Assembly: GCA_031294825.1 (NCBI GenBank)
Contig: JAUMPM010000063.1
Location: 1 to 29,234, forward strand
From: Collinsella sp.
GTDB taxonomy: Bacteria; Actinomycetota; Coriobacteriia; Coriobacteriales; Coriobacteriaceae
DNA: 29,234 nt
Direction: 5' to 3'
Shown here: in pieces, positions 1-7,882 of the stretch
How the letters are laid out: each line of letters opens with the position of its first letter
Numbering within the stretch: position 1 is the first letter of the stretch
Program-made: the position numbers and the translations under genes
The notes under the pieces: model-generated
What the model was told of the DNA's origin: nothing
Seen by the model: only the letters and a program-made list of their open reading frames with translations
Database searches by the model: none

Positions 1-22
1 CGGAGATGTGTATAAGAGACAG
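1..22 (+). other. Nextera/Tn5 mosaic-end adapter remnant
   Basis: Bases 4-22 read AGATGTGTATAAGAGACAG, the 19-bp Tn5 mosaic end used in Nextera libraries, and the preceding CGG fits the read-2 adapter arm. This is library-preparation sequence left on the contig end, not a natural transposon end: no transposase or second end is present. Genomic sequence should be taken to begin at about base 23. Confidence 0.95.
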
Positions 23-24
23 AC

Positions 25-69
25 GCAAAGAGGCTCCGCAGCGCGAAGCGCGATGCGGAGCCTCTTTGC
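25..69 (-). terminator. groL terminator hairpin
   Basis: A perfect 16-bp inverted repeat (25-40 with 54-69) has a 13-nt loop and lies 77 bases beyond the groL stop. Any downstream T-tract is cut off by the adapter at the contig end, so termination is inferred from position and stem strength. Confidence 0.7.
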
Positions 70-145
70 ATGTCCGAGGACGTTCCGGAGAGAAACCCCC
101 GTCACGCCCCCGGATTCCCGGTGGGAGTTCTAGACCTTGTCGGCC

Positions 146-1783
146 TTAGTACATACCGCCGCCCTGCTGACCAGCGGTAGCAGCAGCGATAGCGTCCTCA
201 AGCTGAGTGTTCTTGGGCACATCGGAGACGGTGGCCTCGGTGATGAGGATCAGGCTGGCGACAGAAGCAGCGTTCTGCAGGGTGACGCGGCTGACCTTGA
301 CGGGGTCGAGGACGCCCATCTCGATCATGTCGCCCCACTCGCCGTTGGCAGAGTTGAGACCCTGGCCGGCGGGCAGCTCGGCAACCTTGTCGACCACGAC
401 AGCGCCCTCAAAGCCAGCGTTCTTGGCGATGGTGGCGACCGGAGCGGTCAGAGCCTTCTTGACGATGTCGACGCCGATCTTCTCCTCGGGGTCGTCGATC
501 TCGACAGCGTCGAGCGCAGGAGCAGCGTCCATGAAGGCGACGCCGCCGCCGGCGACGATGCCCTCCTCGACGGCAGCGCGGGTAGCCTGCAGAGCGTCCT
601 CGACGCGATGCTTGATCTCCTTGAGCTCGGACTCGGTAGCTGCGCCGACCTTGATGACGGCAACGCCACCGGAGAGCTTGGCCAGGCGCTCCTGGAGCTT
701 CTCACGGTCGAAGTCAGAGGTGGTGTTCTCCATCTCACCCTTGATCTGAGCGATACGAGCGTCGATGGCCTCCTTGGAGCCAGCGCCGCCGACGACGACG
801 GTGTTGTCCTTGGAGATGGTGACGGACTTAGCGGTACCGAGCATATCGGCGGTGATGTCAGCGACCTTTACACCCAGCTCGTCCAGAGCAGCCTGCCCAC
901 CGGTGAGGACGGCGATGTCCTCGAGGATGCGCTTGCGGCGATCGCCGTAGCCCGGAGCCTTGACGGCGCAGACGTTGAGGGCGCCACGGATCTTGTTGAG
1001 GACCAGGGTCGGCAGAGCCTCGCCGTCGATGTCCTCAGCGATGATGAGCAGGCCACGGCCGGCGCGCTGGACAGCCTCGAGAACAGGCATGATGTCCTGA
1101 ACGCTGGAGATCTTCTGGTCGGTGATGAGGATGTACGGATCCTTCATCACGGCCTCCATGCGGTCGTTGTCCGTGACGAAGTAAGCGGAGACATAGCCCT
1201 TGTCGAACTGCATGCCCTCGACGGTGTCGATGGTAATGTCGAACGTCTGGGAATCCTCGACGGTGATGACGCCGTCCTTACCCACGACCTCCATGGCCTC
1301 GGCGATCTTCTCGCCGACCTCGGGGTCACCGGCGGAGATGGTACCGACGGAAGCGATCTGCTCCTTGGTCTCGACCGGCTTGGCCTGCTTCTTCATCTCG
1401 GCGACGGCAGCGTTTACAGCCTTGTCGATGCCGCGACGGATGGCCAGCGGGTTGGCGCCGGCGGCGACGTTACGCAGACCGTCGTTGACGATAGCCTGGG
1501 CGAGCAGGGTTGCGGTGGTGGTGCCGTCACCCACGGTGTCGTTGGTCTTGGTGGCGACCTCCTTCACCAGCTGAGCGCCCATGTTCTCGATGTTGTCCTC
1601 GAGCTCGATCTCCTTAGCGACGGAAACGCCGTCGTTGGTGATGGTCGGGGCACCGAACGTGCGCTGCAGAGCGACGTAACGGCCCTTGGGGCCCATGGTG
1701 ACGGTAACGGCGTCGGCCAGAGTGTTGACGCCCTTGGCGAGCTTGGCGCGGGCATCGGTGTTGAACGTAATGTTCTTTGCCAT
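146..1783 (-). CDS. groL: Chaperonin GroEL (60 kDa)
   Basis: ATP-dependent chaperonin that forms the double-ring folding chamber in the cytoplasm and works with the GroES lid encoded just upstream. The 545-residue length is normal for the family. The N-terminus MAKNITFNTDAR, the nucleotide-binding segment GPKGRYVALQ (31-40), TITNDGV and the catalytic GDGTTTAT (85-92) are all present. The C-terminus ends GQQGGGMY, a short form of the usual Gly-Met tail. The start is supported by a GGAGG about 7 bases upstream of the ATG. It is the second gene of the groS-groL operon, 96 bases after groS, with no terminator between them other than a small hairpin. Product assignment is secure. Confidence 0.98.
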   Translation of the reverse strand: MAKNITFNTDARAKLAKGVNTLADAVTVTMGPKGRYVALQRTFGAPTITNDGVSVAKEIELEDNIENMGAQLVKEVATKTNDTVGDGTTTATLLAQAIVNDGLRNVAAGANPLAIRRGIDKAVNAAVAEMKKQAKPVETKEQIASVGTISAGDPEVGEKIAEAMEVVGKDGVITVEDSQTFDITIDTVEGMQFDKGYVSAYFVTDNDRMEAVMKDPYILITDQKISSVQDIMPVLEAVQRAGRGLLIIAEDIDGEALPTLVLNKIRGALNVCAVKAPGYGDRRKRILEDIAVLTGGQAALDELGVKVADITADMLGTAKSVTISKDNTVVVGGAGSKEAIDARIAQIKGEMENTTSDFDREKLQERLAKLSGGVAVIKVGAATESELKEIKHRVEDALQATRAAVEEGIVAGGGVAFMDAAPALDAVEIDDPEEKIGVDIVKKALTAPVATIAKNAGFEGAVVVDKVAELPAGQGLNSANGEWGDMIEMGVLDPVKVSRVTLQNAASVASLILITEATVSDVPKNTQLEDAIAAATAGQQGGGMY

Positions 1784-1813
1784 GGTAGGTAATCCTCCAA
1801 AAGAAATGTGACT

Positions 1814-1849
1814 CGCGTCGCCGCTTCCGAGTCCTATGCGGCGGACGCG
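1814..1849 (-). promoter_or_regulatory. groS-groL intercistronic hairpin
   Basis: CGCGTCGCCGC (1814-1824) pairs with GCGGCGGACGCG (1838-1849) with one bulged base, leaving a 13-nt loop. There is no T-tract, so it is more likely an mRNA processing or stability element between the two cistrons than a terminator. Function is inferred. Confidence 0.4.
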
Positions 1850-1879
1850 TTCAAAGACGAATCAGAGATTCTGACGAGA

Positions 1880-2173
1880 CTAGGCCTCGACGACGGCGTA
1901 GATGTCGTCGGCGCGCATCAGCAGATACTTCTCGCCGTCGACCTTGACCTCGTTGCCACCGAACTTACCGTAGATGACAACGTCGCCGACCTGAACGTCC
2001 ATGGGGATGCGCTCGCCCTTGTCGTTGACCTTACCGGCGCCAACGGCAACGATGGTGCCGCGCTGCGGCTTCTCCTGAGCGTTGCTGGCGATGTACAGAC
2101 CAGAAGCGGTCTTCTGCTCGGCCTCGTCGGGCTTGACCAGGACGCGATCTGCAAGCGGCTTCAAAGACGACAT
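1880..2173 (-). CDS. groS: Co-chaperonin GroES (10 kDa)
   Basis: Heptameric lid of the GroEL chamber. The 97-residue protein starts MSSLKPLADRVLVKP and carries the mobile-loop region (EAEQKTASGLYI) that contacts GroEL, then the beta-barrel segments GTIVAVGAGK and VQVGDVVIYGKFGG. An upstream in-frame start would add nine residues, but AAAGGAGGA lies just ahead of the ATG at 2173 and the family begins there, so the shorter form is chosen. First gene of the operon with groL. No CIRCE (TTAGCACTC-N9-GAGTGCTAA) or HspR HAIR repeat was found in the 150 bases upstream, so heat-shock control, if any, uses another signal. Confidence 0.97.
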   Translation of the reverse strand: MSSLKPLADRVLVKPDEAEQKTASGLYIASNAQEKPQRGTIVAVGAGKVNDKGERIPMDVQVGDVVIYGKFGGNEVKVDGEKYLLMRADDIYAVVEA

Positions 2174-2194
2174 GCTTGTTTCCTCCTTTGTGGG

Positions 2195-2215
2195 CCGCAC
2201 GGTTGAGCCGTGCGG
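2195..2215 (-). promoter_or_regulatory. groS leader hairpin next to the ribosome binding site
   Basis: CCGCACGG (2195-2202) and CCGTGCGG (2208-2215) form a perfect 8-bp GC-rich stem with a 5-nt loop. In the transcript it ends only a few bases before the GGAGG of groS. It could affect message stability or start-site access. A thermosensor role would require pairing that covers the Shine-Dalgarno, which this stem does not do directly. Confidence 0.5.
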
Positions 2216-2353
2216 GTTTCCCTACTTCGTTTGCGTACGCGTTGAATGGTACCCACGAATGACGGGTTATACAACACGGAGTCAAAAAATCTTATTTTTT
2301 GGCACTTAGATTTTCTGAATGCCGGGGGATAACTTGTGCGCAGCTCCCGTGTG

Positions 2354-2475
2354 GCGCCGGAGGGGCGGGATATAAGGTTTCCTGCTCGGGCAGTCCTGCT
2401 CGCACGAAGGCCACATTAAGTGGCCTTCGGCTCGTGCGGAATCTACGGAAAACTCGCCCTGCCCCTCCCGGCCGG
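2354..2475. repeat. Large nested imperfect inverted repeat
   Basis: The gap 2174-2574 has no supportable gene. It contains an outer GC-rich arm (GGAGGGGCGGG near 2359) matching CCCTGCCCCTCC near 2458 with small gaps. It also contains an inner stem GCACGAAGGCCAC (2402-2414) pairing with 2420-2437 around an ATTAA loop; ten of these base pairs are perfect. The structure could be a terminator for the aminotransferase that ends at 2575, or a mobile palindromic element of MITE or REP type. No transposase or target duplication was seen. Confidence 0.5.
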
Positions 2476-2574
2476 AGCTACGTTGCCTTTGCTGCGAATC
2501 CTCGTGTCCGTTGAGCGACGCGCCCCACTCATAATGCTTGGGTCGGTGGGCTGATGATTTTGGGTCCCGTTGGG

Positions 2575-3711
2575 CTACAGGGTTGAAACGAAGTTGGACA
2601 GGCGGCTGAGGCCTTCGTCCAGATCTTGGTCGGAGACGCAGTAGCTTAGGCGGATGTGGCCTTCGGTGCCGAAACAGTCTCCCGGGACTAGGGCTACGTT
2701 TGCTTCTTTGATGACTTTGATGCAGAAGTCTTCGCTGGTTAGGCCGTACTGCTTGATGCTGGGGAAGGCGTAGAAGGCGCCGGCTGGTTCCACTACGTCG
2801 AGGCCCATGGCGTTTAAGGCTTCGAGTACGCGCTCGCGGCGGGCTCGGTAGACTTTGAGCATGGGGGTTGGGTCGACGGTGAGGGCTCGGGCTGCGGCGT
2901 CCATCTCGAAGGAAACGGCGCTCGATACTAGGTATTGGTGAGCTTTTGCGATCTCGGCGATGACGGGTGCCGCTGCTGCGAGCCAGCCCAGGCGCCAGCC
3001 GGTCATGGCCCAGGGCTTGGAGAAGCTCTCGATGACTACCGTCTGATCGCGAAGCTCCGGGTGACGCTGGGCAAAGCGCTCGTAGCCATCCACATAAACC
3101 AGGCGGTTGTATACGTCGTCGCAGACCACGTAGATGCCCGTCTGCTCCGCCACGTGCGCCACGGCGTCGAGCGAAGCCGCGTTGAGGATACAGCCCGTAG
3201 GATTGTTGGGCGAGCAGATGACGATGGCCTTGGTCGCCGGTGTCACGCAAGCACGAAGCGCATCCTCGTCAATCTGAAATTGCGCAGGCTCCGTATCCAA
3301 AAAGACTGCTTTGGCGTGGTTGGCCACGACGATGCTCTCGTACAGGCCAAAGGCCGGCGTGGGGATAATGACCTCGTCGCCGGGGTTGAGCATAGCCATG
3401 AATGTTGCCGACAGTGCCTCGGTCGCACCGTCGGTCAGGATGACCTCATCGGCCGAAAACGTAAGGCCCGCGTCCCCCATGTAGGCAGATAACGCCTCAC
3501 GCAGGACGGGGCGACCGTTGTTGGGCGGATAGTGCGTGTCACCGCGGTCCAGTGCGGCGGTCACCTCGGCGCTAATCACATCGGGCGTGGGAAAATCGGG
3601 CTCGCCGAGCGCGAGCGCGATGCACCCCGGATGCTGGGCGGCGAGCGCGTTAATCCGGCGGATACCGGAGGGCTTGAGCATGGCAAGCGAGGTATTCATG
3701 GGCAGACGCAT
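2575..3711 (-). CDS. PLP-dependent aminotransferase, class I/II
   Basis: Cytosolic fold-type I aminotransferase of the aspartate aminotransferase superfamily, transferring an amino group between an amino acid and a 2-oxo acid. Visible landmarks are the substrate-side GEPDFPTP (36-43), NNPTG (169-173), CDDVY with the pyridine-nitrogen Asp (about 198), SFSKPWAMTGWRLGW with the PLP lysine (K232) and a C-terminal IRLSYC arginine that binds the substrate carboxylate. The 378-residue length is usual. AAAGGA lies about 6 bases upstream of the chosen ATG; a second Met four codons in is possible. It stands alone and is divergent from the gene at 3805. Substrate (Asp, aromatic or Ala) cannot be fixed from sequence. 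Confidence 0.93.
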   Translation of the reverse strand: MRLPMNTSLAMLKPSGIRRINALAAQHPGCIALALGEPDFPTPDVISAEVTAALDRGDTHYPPNNGRPVLREALSAYMGDAGLTFSADEVILTDGATEALSATFMAMLNPGDEVIIPTPAFGLYESIVVANHAKAVFLDTEPAQFQIDEDALRACVTPATKAIVICSPNNPTGCILNAASLDAVAHVAEQTGIYVVCDDVYNRLVYVDGYERFAQRHPELRDQTVVIESFSKPWAMTGWRLGWLAAAAPVIAEIAKAHQYLVSSAVSFEMDAAARALTVDPTPMLKVYRARRERVLEALNAMGLDVVEPAGAFYAFPSIKQYGLTSEDFCIKVIKEANVALVPGDCFGTEGHIRLSYCVSDQDLDEGLSRLSNFVSTL

Positions 3712-3804
3712 GGCGTTCCTTTCGTAAGGGTTGCACTAGGATAGCGCGGCGGGGCGCCACCAGACGGTGTAACCTAAACGGAAACGAGCCGGAAAGGAGA
3801 TGGC

Positions 3805-4467
3805 ATGGAGACGACCGCGCGCGGCGATGTACCAAAAACGCTGCAAACCATTGCGTATATCAGCATTCCCAATAGCGCCGATCTTGAGTTTTTGCTCTGG
3901 GACCTGCAGGATGCCATCGCCGCCTATGCTCAACTTTCCGGCACCGCACTCCCCCGCCCGGTCGACTTGAAGGCAAATGACGCCGGCAGCGTTGCCGATG
4001 GCATCGTGCTGGCCATTGAAGATGTGGCTGACGATGAGACGTTGACAGCCATCGAGCAGGCGCTTGAGCGCTTTGGCGGTACGGGAACGCGCGTCTATGC
4101 CGCGATTCGAGCCGCACAAGAGGGCACTGAGCGGGCGCGTGGGACCGCCGTTCGCCTGCGCAAGGCATGTGAGCGCCATGACCAATTGTGGTGTGGCGGC
4201 GTTGCCATCTGCGCCGGCAGCGGCATCGCAGCGCTTCGCCATTCCCCACGCATGGGCCTCTTGCGCCGACCATTTTCGGAAGCGATGGATAAGCTTGTGG
4301 GCGCTGTGCGCATGGGCTGCTCCGTCGAGCATGCACAGCGACTTGGCGGCGGCAATGCCGCCAACGTCGACGCCGACGGCATGGTTTGCGCCGAGCCAGC
4401 CGTGCCCGCGCCGATCTGGCGAGGCGCTCTGAAACGTCTGGGCGCCCACGCTCAAACAAAAATCTAA
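3805..4467 (+). CDS. Uncharacterised 220-residue protein, possibly flavodoxin-like
   Basis: I do not recognise this family. The protein begins METTARGDVPKTLQTIAYISIP and alternates hydrophobic strands with helices (AYISIP, SVADGIVLAIEDV, TGTRVYAAIRA, WCGGVAICAGSGIAAL), which suggests an alpha/beta Rossmann-like fold. The ADGIVLAI segment followed by a late glycine-rich strand is loosely reminiscent of flavodoxin-type oxidoreductases, but no diagnostic motif is present. There is no signal peptide or membrane segment, so it is predicted cytosolic. AGGAG about 5 bases upstream supports the ATG. The promoter region is shared divergently with the aminotransferase, and the gene converges with the glycosylase, stop to stop, one base apart. 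Confidence 0.7.
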   Translation: METTARGDVPKTLQTIAYISIPNSADLEFLLWDLQDAIAAYAQLSGTALPRPVDLKANDAGSVADGIVLAIEDVADDETLTAIEQALERFGGTGTRVYAAIRAAQEGTERARGTAVRLRKACERHDQLWCGGVAICAGSGIAALRHSPRMGLLRRPFSEAMDKLVGAVRMGCSVEHAQRLGGGNAANVDADGMVCAEPAVPAPIWRGALKRLGAHAQTKI

Positions 4468-4468
4468 A

Positions 4469-5032
4469 TTAAATAACAGCCCAGTCAACGGCTTCGTGCC
4501 AACGCTCAACAAGACGCTCCAGGTGCCAGGCGGCATTGGCGGGACTTGTCGAGGGCAGAACGATGGCAGGCAGCCCCGTCCGATCTTGCAAGTAGCGTTT
4601 GTAGAGTCGCCCCGCCGTACCGCCGTTACAGACAACGACCTCGATCGGCGCGGCATCGGTAATGCGCTCGATATGTGCCGGCACAACGTTGCGAATGCTC
4701 GCGTCGCTCGAGCCCTTAATGTCGCAGCTCTCGATTGCATCCCACAGGGCCACGCCGCCGTTCAGCAGCATGGCCCGCTTGGCGGCAATGGAGGCATCGA
4801 GCGTCGCGGGCTCACCGCTTGCCAAAGGATCGCCCTCGTTGGGCGGCACAGGCATACCGAGGCACGTGGCCATCACACGCCAAAAGCGATTCTGAGGGTT
4901 GCCGTAATAAAAGGCATTGGCGCGCGAAAGCACCGAGGGAAACGACCCGAGCACCAAAACGCGCGAGTGCTCGTCAAACACGGGCTCAAACCCATGCTCA
5001 ATATGTTGATAGCCCTCGTCAGACACGGCCAT
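4469..5032 (-). CDS. DNA-deoxyinosine glycosylase (UDG superfamily)
   Basis: Base-excision repair enzyme of the uracil-DNA glycosylase superfamily, of the hypoxanthine-DNA glycosylase type (family 6). The signature GSFPSVLSR-ANAFYYGNPQNRFW (29-51) covers motif 1 and the base-binding pocket, and LPSTSPAN near the C-terminus is the DNA-intercalating motif 2. Its 187 residues fit single-domain members, and there is no Fe-S cysteine set. It starts 3 bases after the GH13 gene stop, so it is almost certainly co-transcribed and probably translationally coupled with it, although the two activities are unrelated. It presumably removes hypoxanthine formed by adenine deamination; the exact base preference is family knowledge, not visible here. 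Confidence 0.88.
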   Translation of the reverse strand: MAVSDEGYQHIEHGFEPVFDEHSRVLVLGSFPSVLSRANAFYYGNPQNRFWRVMATCLGMPVPPNEGDPLASGEPATLDASIAAKRAMLLNGGVALWDAIESCDIKGSSDASIRNVVPAHIERITDAAPIEVVVCNGGTAGRLYKRYLQDRTGLPAIVLPSTSPANAAWHLERLVERWHEAVDWAVI

Positions 5033-5035
5033 GGG

Positions 5036-6412
5036 CTAGGCCCTCAGCAGATAACGCACCTCGTAGGGTGCAAGCTCAAGGGTACCCGTCAGCTCGACCG
5101 TGGGCGCATCGTCGGCAAGCAGGTCGACGAAGGAGCCGTTGAGTTCGCCGGCGCCAAAGGTGTAAGGCTCACCCACGGCATTCACCGCCACGAGTACCGT
5201 CGCGCCGTCACAGGCGCGCTCGAACAGCAGCTGCTTGTTCTGGATCACCACGTTGCGATAGGCACCGTAGTTGAGAGCACGGGCAGCCGCGTCGTCGGCC
5301 GAGCGAAGGTGCGCAAGCCGCGTGATGAACGCCGTCAGCTCGTTGGGCGCAGGCTCATCGAGCGCAGGGCGCAGCGCCCAGTCGCCATCGGGACCGCCCT
5401 TTTCGCCGGCAATTCCCCACTCGCTGCCATAGTAGACGCACGGAATGCCCGGCATGCCAAAGAGCATGCCATAGGCGGGACACAGGCACGACTTGTCGGT
5501 GAGGATGCTTGCCAAGCGCGGCACGTCGTGGTTGTCGACAAACGACAGCAGGTGCTTGCCGCGGTAGATGCACCACGGATCGCCGCCAAACTGGCGATGC
5601 AGCGAGTGCGCGATCTCGAACATATTGACTGAGTTAAAGCTGGAGTACAGGCCCTTGTAGCACTCGTAGTTGGTGCAGGAGTCGAGCATCTCGTCGTTGA
5701 CGATCTGGTTGTAGTCGCCATGGAGCGTCTCGCCAATCAGCACGAAGTCGGGCTTGAGCTCACGGGCAAAGCTATGCAGACGACGCATGAAATCGCGGTC
5801 AAGCATATAGGCAACGTCCAGGCGCAGGCCGTCGACGCCAAAGACGTCGGCCCAACGGCGCACGGACTCGAGCAGGTAATCGACCACAGCGGGATTTTGC
5901 AGGTTGAGCTTCGCAAGCTCAAAATGGCCTTCCCAGCCCTCGTACCAAAAGCCATCGCCATAGCAGGAATCGCCGTCAAAGCTAATGTGGAACCAGTCCT
6001 TGTACGGCGAGTCCCACTTGCGCTCCTGCACATCGCGGAAGGCCCAAAAACCGCGGCCGACGTGGTTGAAGACGGCATCGAGCACCACGCGGATGCCATG
6101 GGCATGCAGCGTGTCGCATACGGCGGCAAAGTCGGCGTCCCCACCCAGGCGACGGTCGATATGGCGCAGGCTGCGTGTATCGTAGCCGTGGCTATCAGAT
6201 TCGAGCGGTGGGTTGATGAGCACAGCGCCAACGCCGAGTTCCTGCATGTAGTCGGCCCATTGGGCGACCTTCATGATAGGAGCATCGGGGTTGGGCGCGG
6301 CGTTGGCAGCCTGGGCGAGCTCATCCTCGGCAACGGGCGCGGCGTTTTCGCGCGGGGCTCCACAAAAGCCCAGCGGATAGATCTGATAGAACGTCGTCTC
6401 GTATCCCCACAT
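5036..6412 (-). CDS. GH13 alpha-amylase family glycosidase, cytosolic
   Basis: Alpha-glucan hydrolase with the (beta/alpha)8 barrel of GH13. The four conserved regions are intact: DAVFNH (112-117), GLRLD with nucleophile D199, GETL with acid/base E228, and FVDNHD with D296. The 458-residue protein has no signal peptide, so it likely acts on maltodextrins inside the cell, as neopullulanases and maltogenic amylases do. The C-terminal 90 residues look like the usual beta-sandwich domain C. AGGAGG sits 5 bases before the ATG at 6412. First gene of a two-gene unit with the DNA glycosylase downstream. Substrate range is not determined. Confidence 0.92.
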   Translation of the reverse strand: MWGYETTFYQIYPLGFCGAPRENAAPVAEDELAQAANAAPNPDAPIMKVAQWADYMQELGVGAVLINPPLESDSHGYDTRSLRHIDRRLGGDADFAAVCDTLHAHGIRVVLDAVFNHVGRGFWAFRDVQERKWDSPYKDWFHISFDGDSCYGDGFWYEGWEGHFELAKLNLQNPAVVDYLLESVRRWADVFGVDGLRLDVAYMLDRDFMRRLHSFARELKPDFVLIGETLHGDYNQIVNDEMLDSCTNYECYKGLYSSFNSVNMFEIAHSLHRQFGGDPWCIYRGKHLLSFVDNHDVPRLASILTDKSCLCPAYGMLFGMPGIPCVYYGSEWGIAGEKGGPDGDWALRPALDEPAPNELTAFITRLAHLRSADDAAARALNYGAYRNVVIQNKQLLFERACDGATVLVAVNAVGEPYTFGAGELNGSFVDLLADDAPTVELTGTLELAPYEVRYLLRA

Positions 6413-6483
6413 AGCAACCTCCTGCTAAGCTCAACACAACGACATCCATTGTATGCCCAGCTTGTATCCCCTTCCCCAAAATA

Positions 6484-6550
6484 AGTTGCGGTGGAATAGT
6501 TCCTGCTTGGGCCTTCAGAGGCCTTAAACAGGAACTATTCCACCGCAACT
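6484..6550. repeat. Dispersed palindromic element, copy 1
   Basis: A perfect 22-bp inverted repeat (6484-6505 with 6529-6550) contains TTGCGGTGGAATAGTTCC and encloses a second small stem GGCCT-TCAG-AGGCC. The same 18-nt core recurs at 10627-10689. It lies just beyond the MFS gene stop and is followed on the minus strand by a short T-run, so it probably also works as a terminator. Confidence 0.8.
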
Positions 6551-6565
6551 GATGAGGGAACGTGA

Positions 6566-7762
6566 TTAGGCGACGGGCTTGGCGCGGCGGATGGCCGGGA
6601 ACATTACCGTGATAGCGAGGATGACGCCCACGACGGCGATCGCACCGCCCGCGTAGCCGATCCAGGCGATACCGGGGCCCGACACCACGGCGCCGCCGAT
6701 CGCCGTACCGGTGCCGATCCCCAGGTTGAACAGGCCCGAGAAGATCGACATGGCGACGGCCGACGAATCTGCCGGCGTGTGCTTGATGAGCTCGGCCTGA
6801 AACGCCACGTTAAAGGCCGTGGCGCAGCAACCCCACAGTGCGCAGACGGCAAGCACTGTCACGAGCGACGATGCGGCCGGCCCCATGAGCAGCAGGGCCA
6901 CCGGCACGCCGGAGAGCGTGATAGCCAAGAACGGGAAGCGATGCCCATCGAACAGGCGGCCAAACAGCCAGCTTCCGAGCAAACCAGAGCAGCCAAACGC
7001 CGTCAGCGTCATGGTGATAGCGCTTGCGTCGACATGCGCGACCTGCGCCAGGAAGGGCTCGATATAGCTGTAGCTTGCGTAATAGCCGGTCGCCATGAAG
7101 ACCGTGACTGCGTAGAGCGCGATGAGGAGCGGGTTCTTGAGCAGCTCGGGCAGCTGTTTGACGGTAAAGCGCTCACCCGCCGGCATGGCCGGGAACACCG
7201 CTGCCTGGTAGACGGCCGCGATGGCTGAGAGGCCCCCGACCACGGCAAACGTCATGCGCCAGCCCACGGCCAAGCCAATGGCGCGACCGAGAGGCAGGCC
7301 AAAGATCTGCGCGATGGACGAGCCCGTAGCGATCATGCTGATGGCGAGCGCGCCGTGGCGAGTGTCGACCAGGCGCGAGGCCATAATCGAGGCGACTGAC
7401 CAGAACACGGCATGTGCGCAAGCGACCACCAGGCGCGCGCAGACCAGAATGGGATAGGTCGGCGCCACAGCGGACAGGAACTGACCGAGCGAGAACACGG
7501 CAAGCACGCCCAGCAGCATCCGCTTAAACTCGAAACGCGAAGCGAACACCATGAGCGGCAACGACAGCAGCATGACGCCCCAGGCATAGACCGAGATCAT
7601 GATGCCCGCCTGGGCCTCGGTGAGCGAGAACGACGCGGCAATATCAGTCAAAAGGCCAATGGGCATAAACTCCGACGTGTTGAACACGAACGCACAGCAG
7701 GTGAGCCCGACGAGTGGGAGCCACTGCCTGAGCGTGATGCCGTCTTGCCTTGCCTGACTCAT
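6566..7762 (-). CDS. MFS exporter of the SotB/DHA1 sugar-efflux type
   Basis: Twelve-helix inner-membrane drug:H+ antiporter-1 family protein of 398 residues. The first helix FVFNTSEFMPIGLLTDIA and the segments AGIMISVYAW, HAVFWSVASIMA and GLPLGRAIG...GWRMTF closely follow the pattern of E. coli SotB, an exporter of arabinose and IPTG-like sugars, so sugar or related small-molecule efflux is the best guess. An in-frame TTG and ATG lie 15 and 9 bases upstream, but GGAG sits 9 bases before the ATG at 7762, which I chose. It has its own promoter downstream of feoB (TATAAT at 7796-7801). The real substrate is unknown. Confidence 0.85.
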   Translation of the reverse strand: MSQARQDGITLRQWLPLVGLTCCAFVFNTSEFMPIGLLTDIAASFSLTEAQAGIMISVYAWGVMLLSLPLMVFASRFEFKRMLLGVLAVFSLGQFLSAVAPTYPILVCARLVVACAHAVFWSVASIMASRLVDTRHGALAISMIATGSSIAQIFGLPLGRAIGLAVGWRMTFAVVGGLSAIAAVYQAAVFPAMPAGERFTVKQLPELLKNPLLIALYAVTVFMATGYYASYSYIEPFLAQVAHVDASAITMTLTAFGCSGLLGSWLFGRLFDGHRFPFLAITLSGVPVALLLMGPAASSLVTVLAVCALWGCCATAFNVAFQAELIKHTPADSSAVAMSIFSGLFNLGIGTGTAIGGAVVSGPGIAWIGYAGGAIAVVGVILAITVMFPAIRRAKPVA

Positions 7763-7795
7763 ATATAACATCTCCAATCATTTTGAGCGGAGGCG

Positions 7796-7824
7796 ATTAT
7801 ATAGCAACGGTCCCGCATCCGTCA
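7796..7824 (-). promoter_or_regulatory. MFS exporter promoter
   Basis: On the minus strand TGACGG (7819-7824) and a perfect TATAAT (7796-7801) are 17 bases apart, about 30 bases ahead of the exporter start. The -35 half lies inside the hairpin at 7808-7842, so the same inverted repeat could serve as feoB terminator and as a regulator-binding site. Confidence 0.6.
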
Positions 7825-7842
7825 GTAACGGACACGGGACCG
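7808..7842 (-). terminator. feoB terminator hairpin overlapping the next promoter
   Basis: CGGTCCCGCATCCGT (7808-7822) and 7828-7842 form a 15-bp stem with two mismatches and a 5-nt loop, 40 bases after the feoB stop. No long T-tract follows, so an operator for the exporter promoter is an alternative. Confidence 0.5.
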
Positions 7843-7882
7843 AAACAATTCGATACACAGAGGTTGCGCCGTCAATAAATAA

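Noticed and set aside
1..22. Natural Tn5-like transposon end
   Set aside because: The hyperactive mosaic end with adjoining adapter bases occurs only in engineered library adapters, and it sits exactly at the contig edge.
137..1792. 551-codon open frame on the plus strand opposite groL
   Set aside because: It is the antisense shadow of a highly conserved gene; composition is Asp/Leu/Gly-rich as expected for a reversed high-GC coding frame.
2306..3250. 314-codon minus-strand frame overlapping the aminotransferase
   Set aside because: Arg/Pro/Ser-rich out-of-frame translation of the aminotransferase gene and the intergenic repeat.
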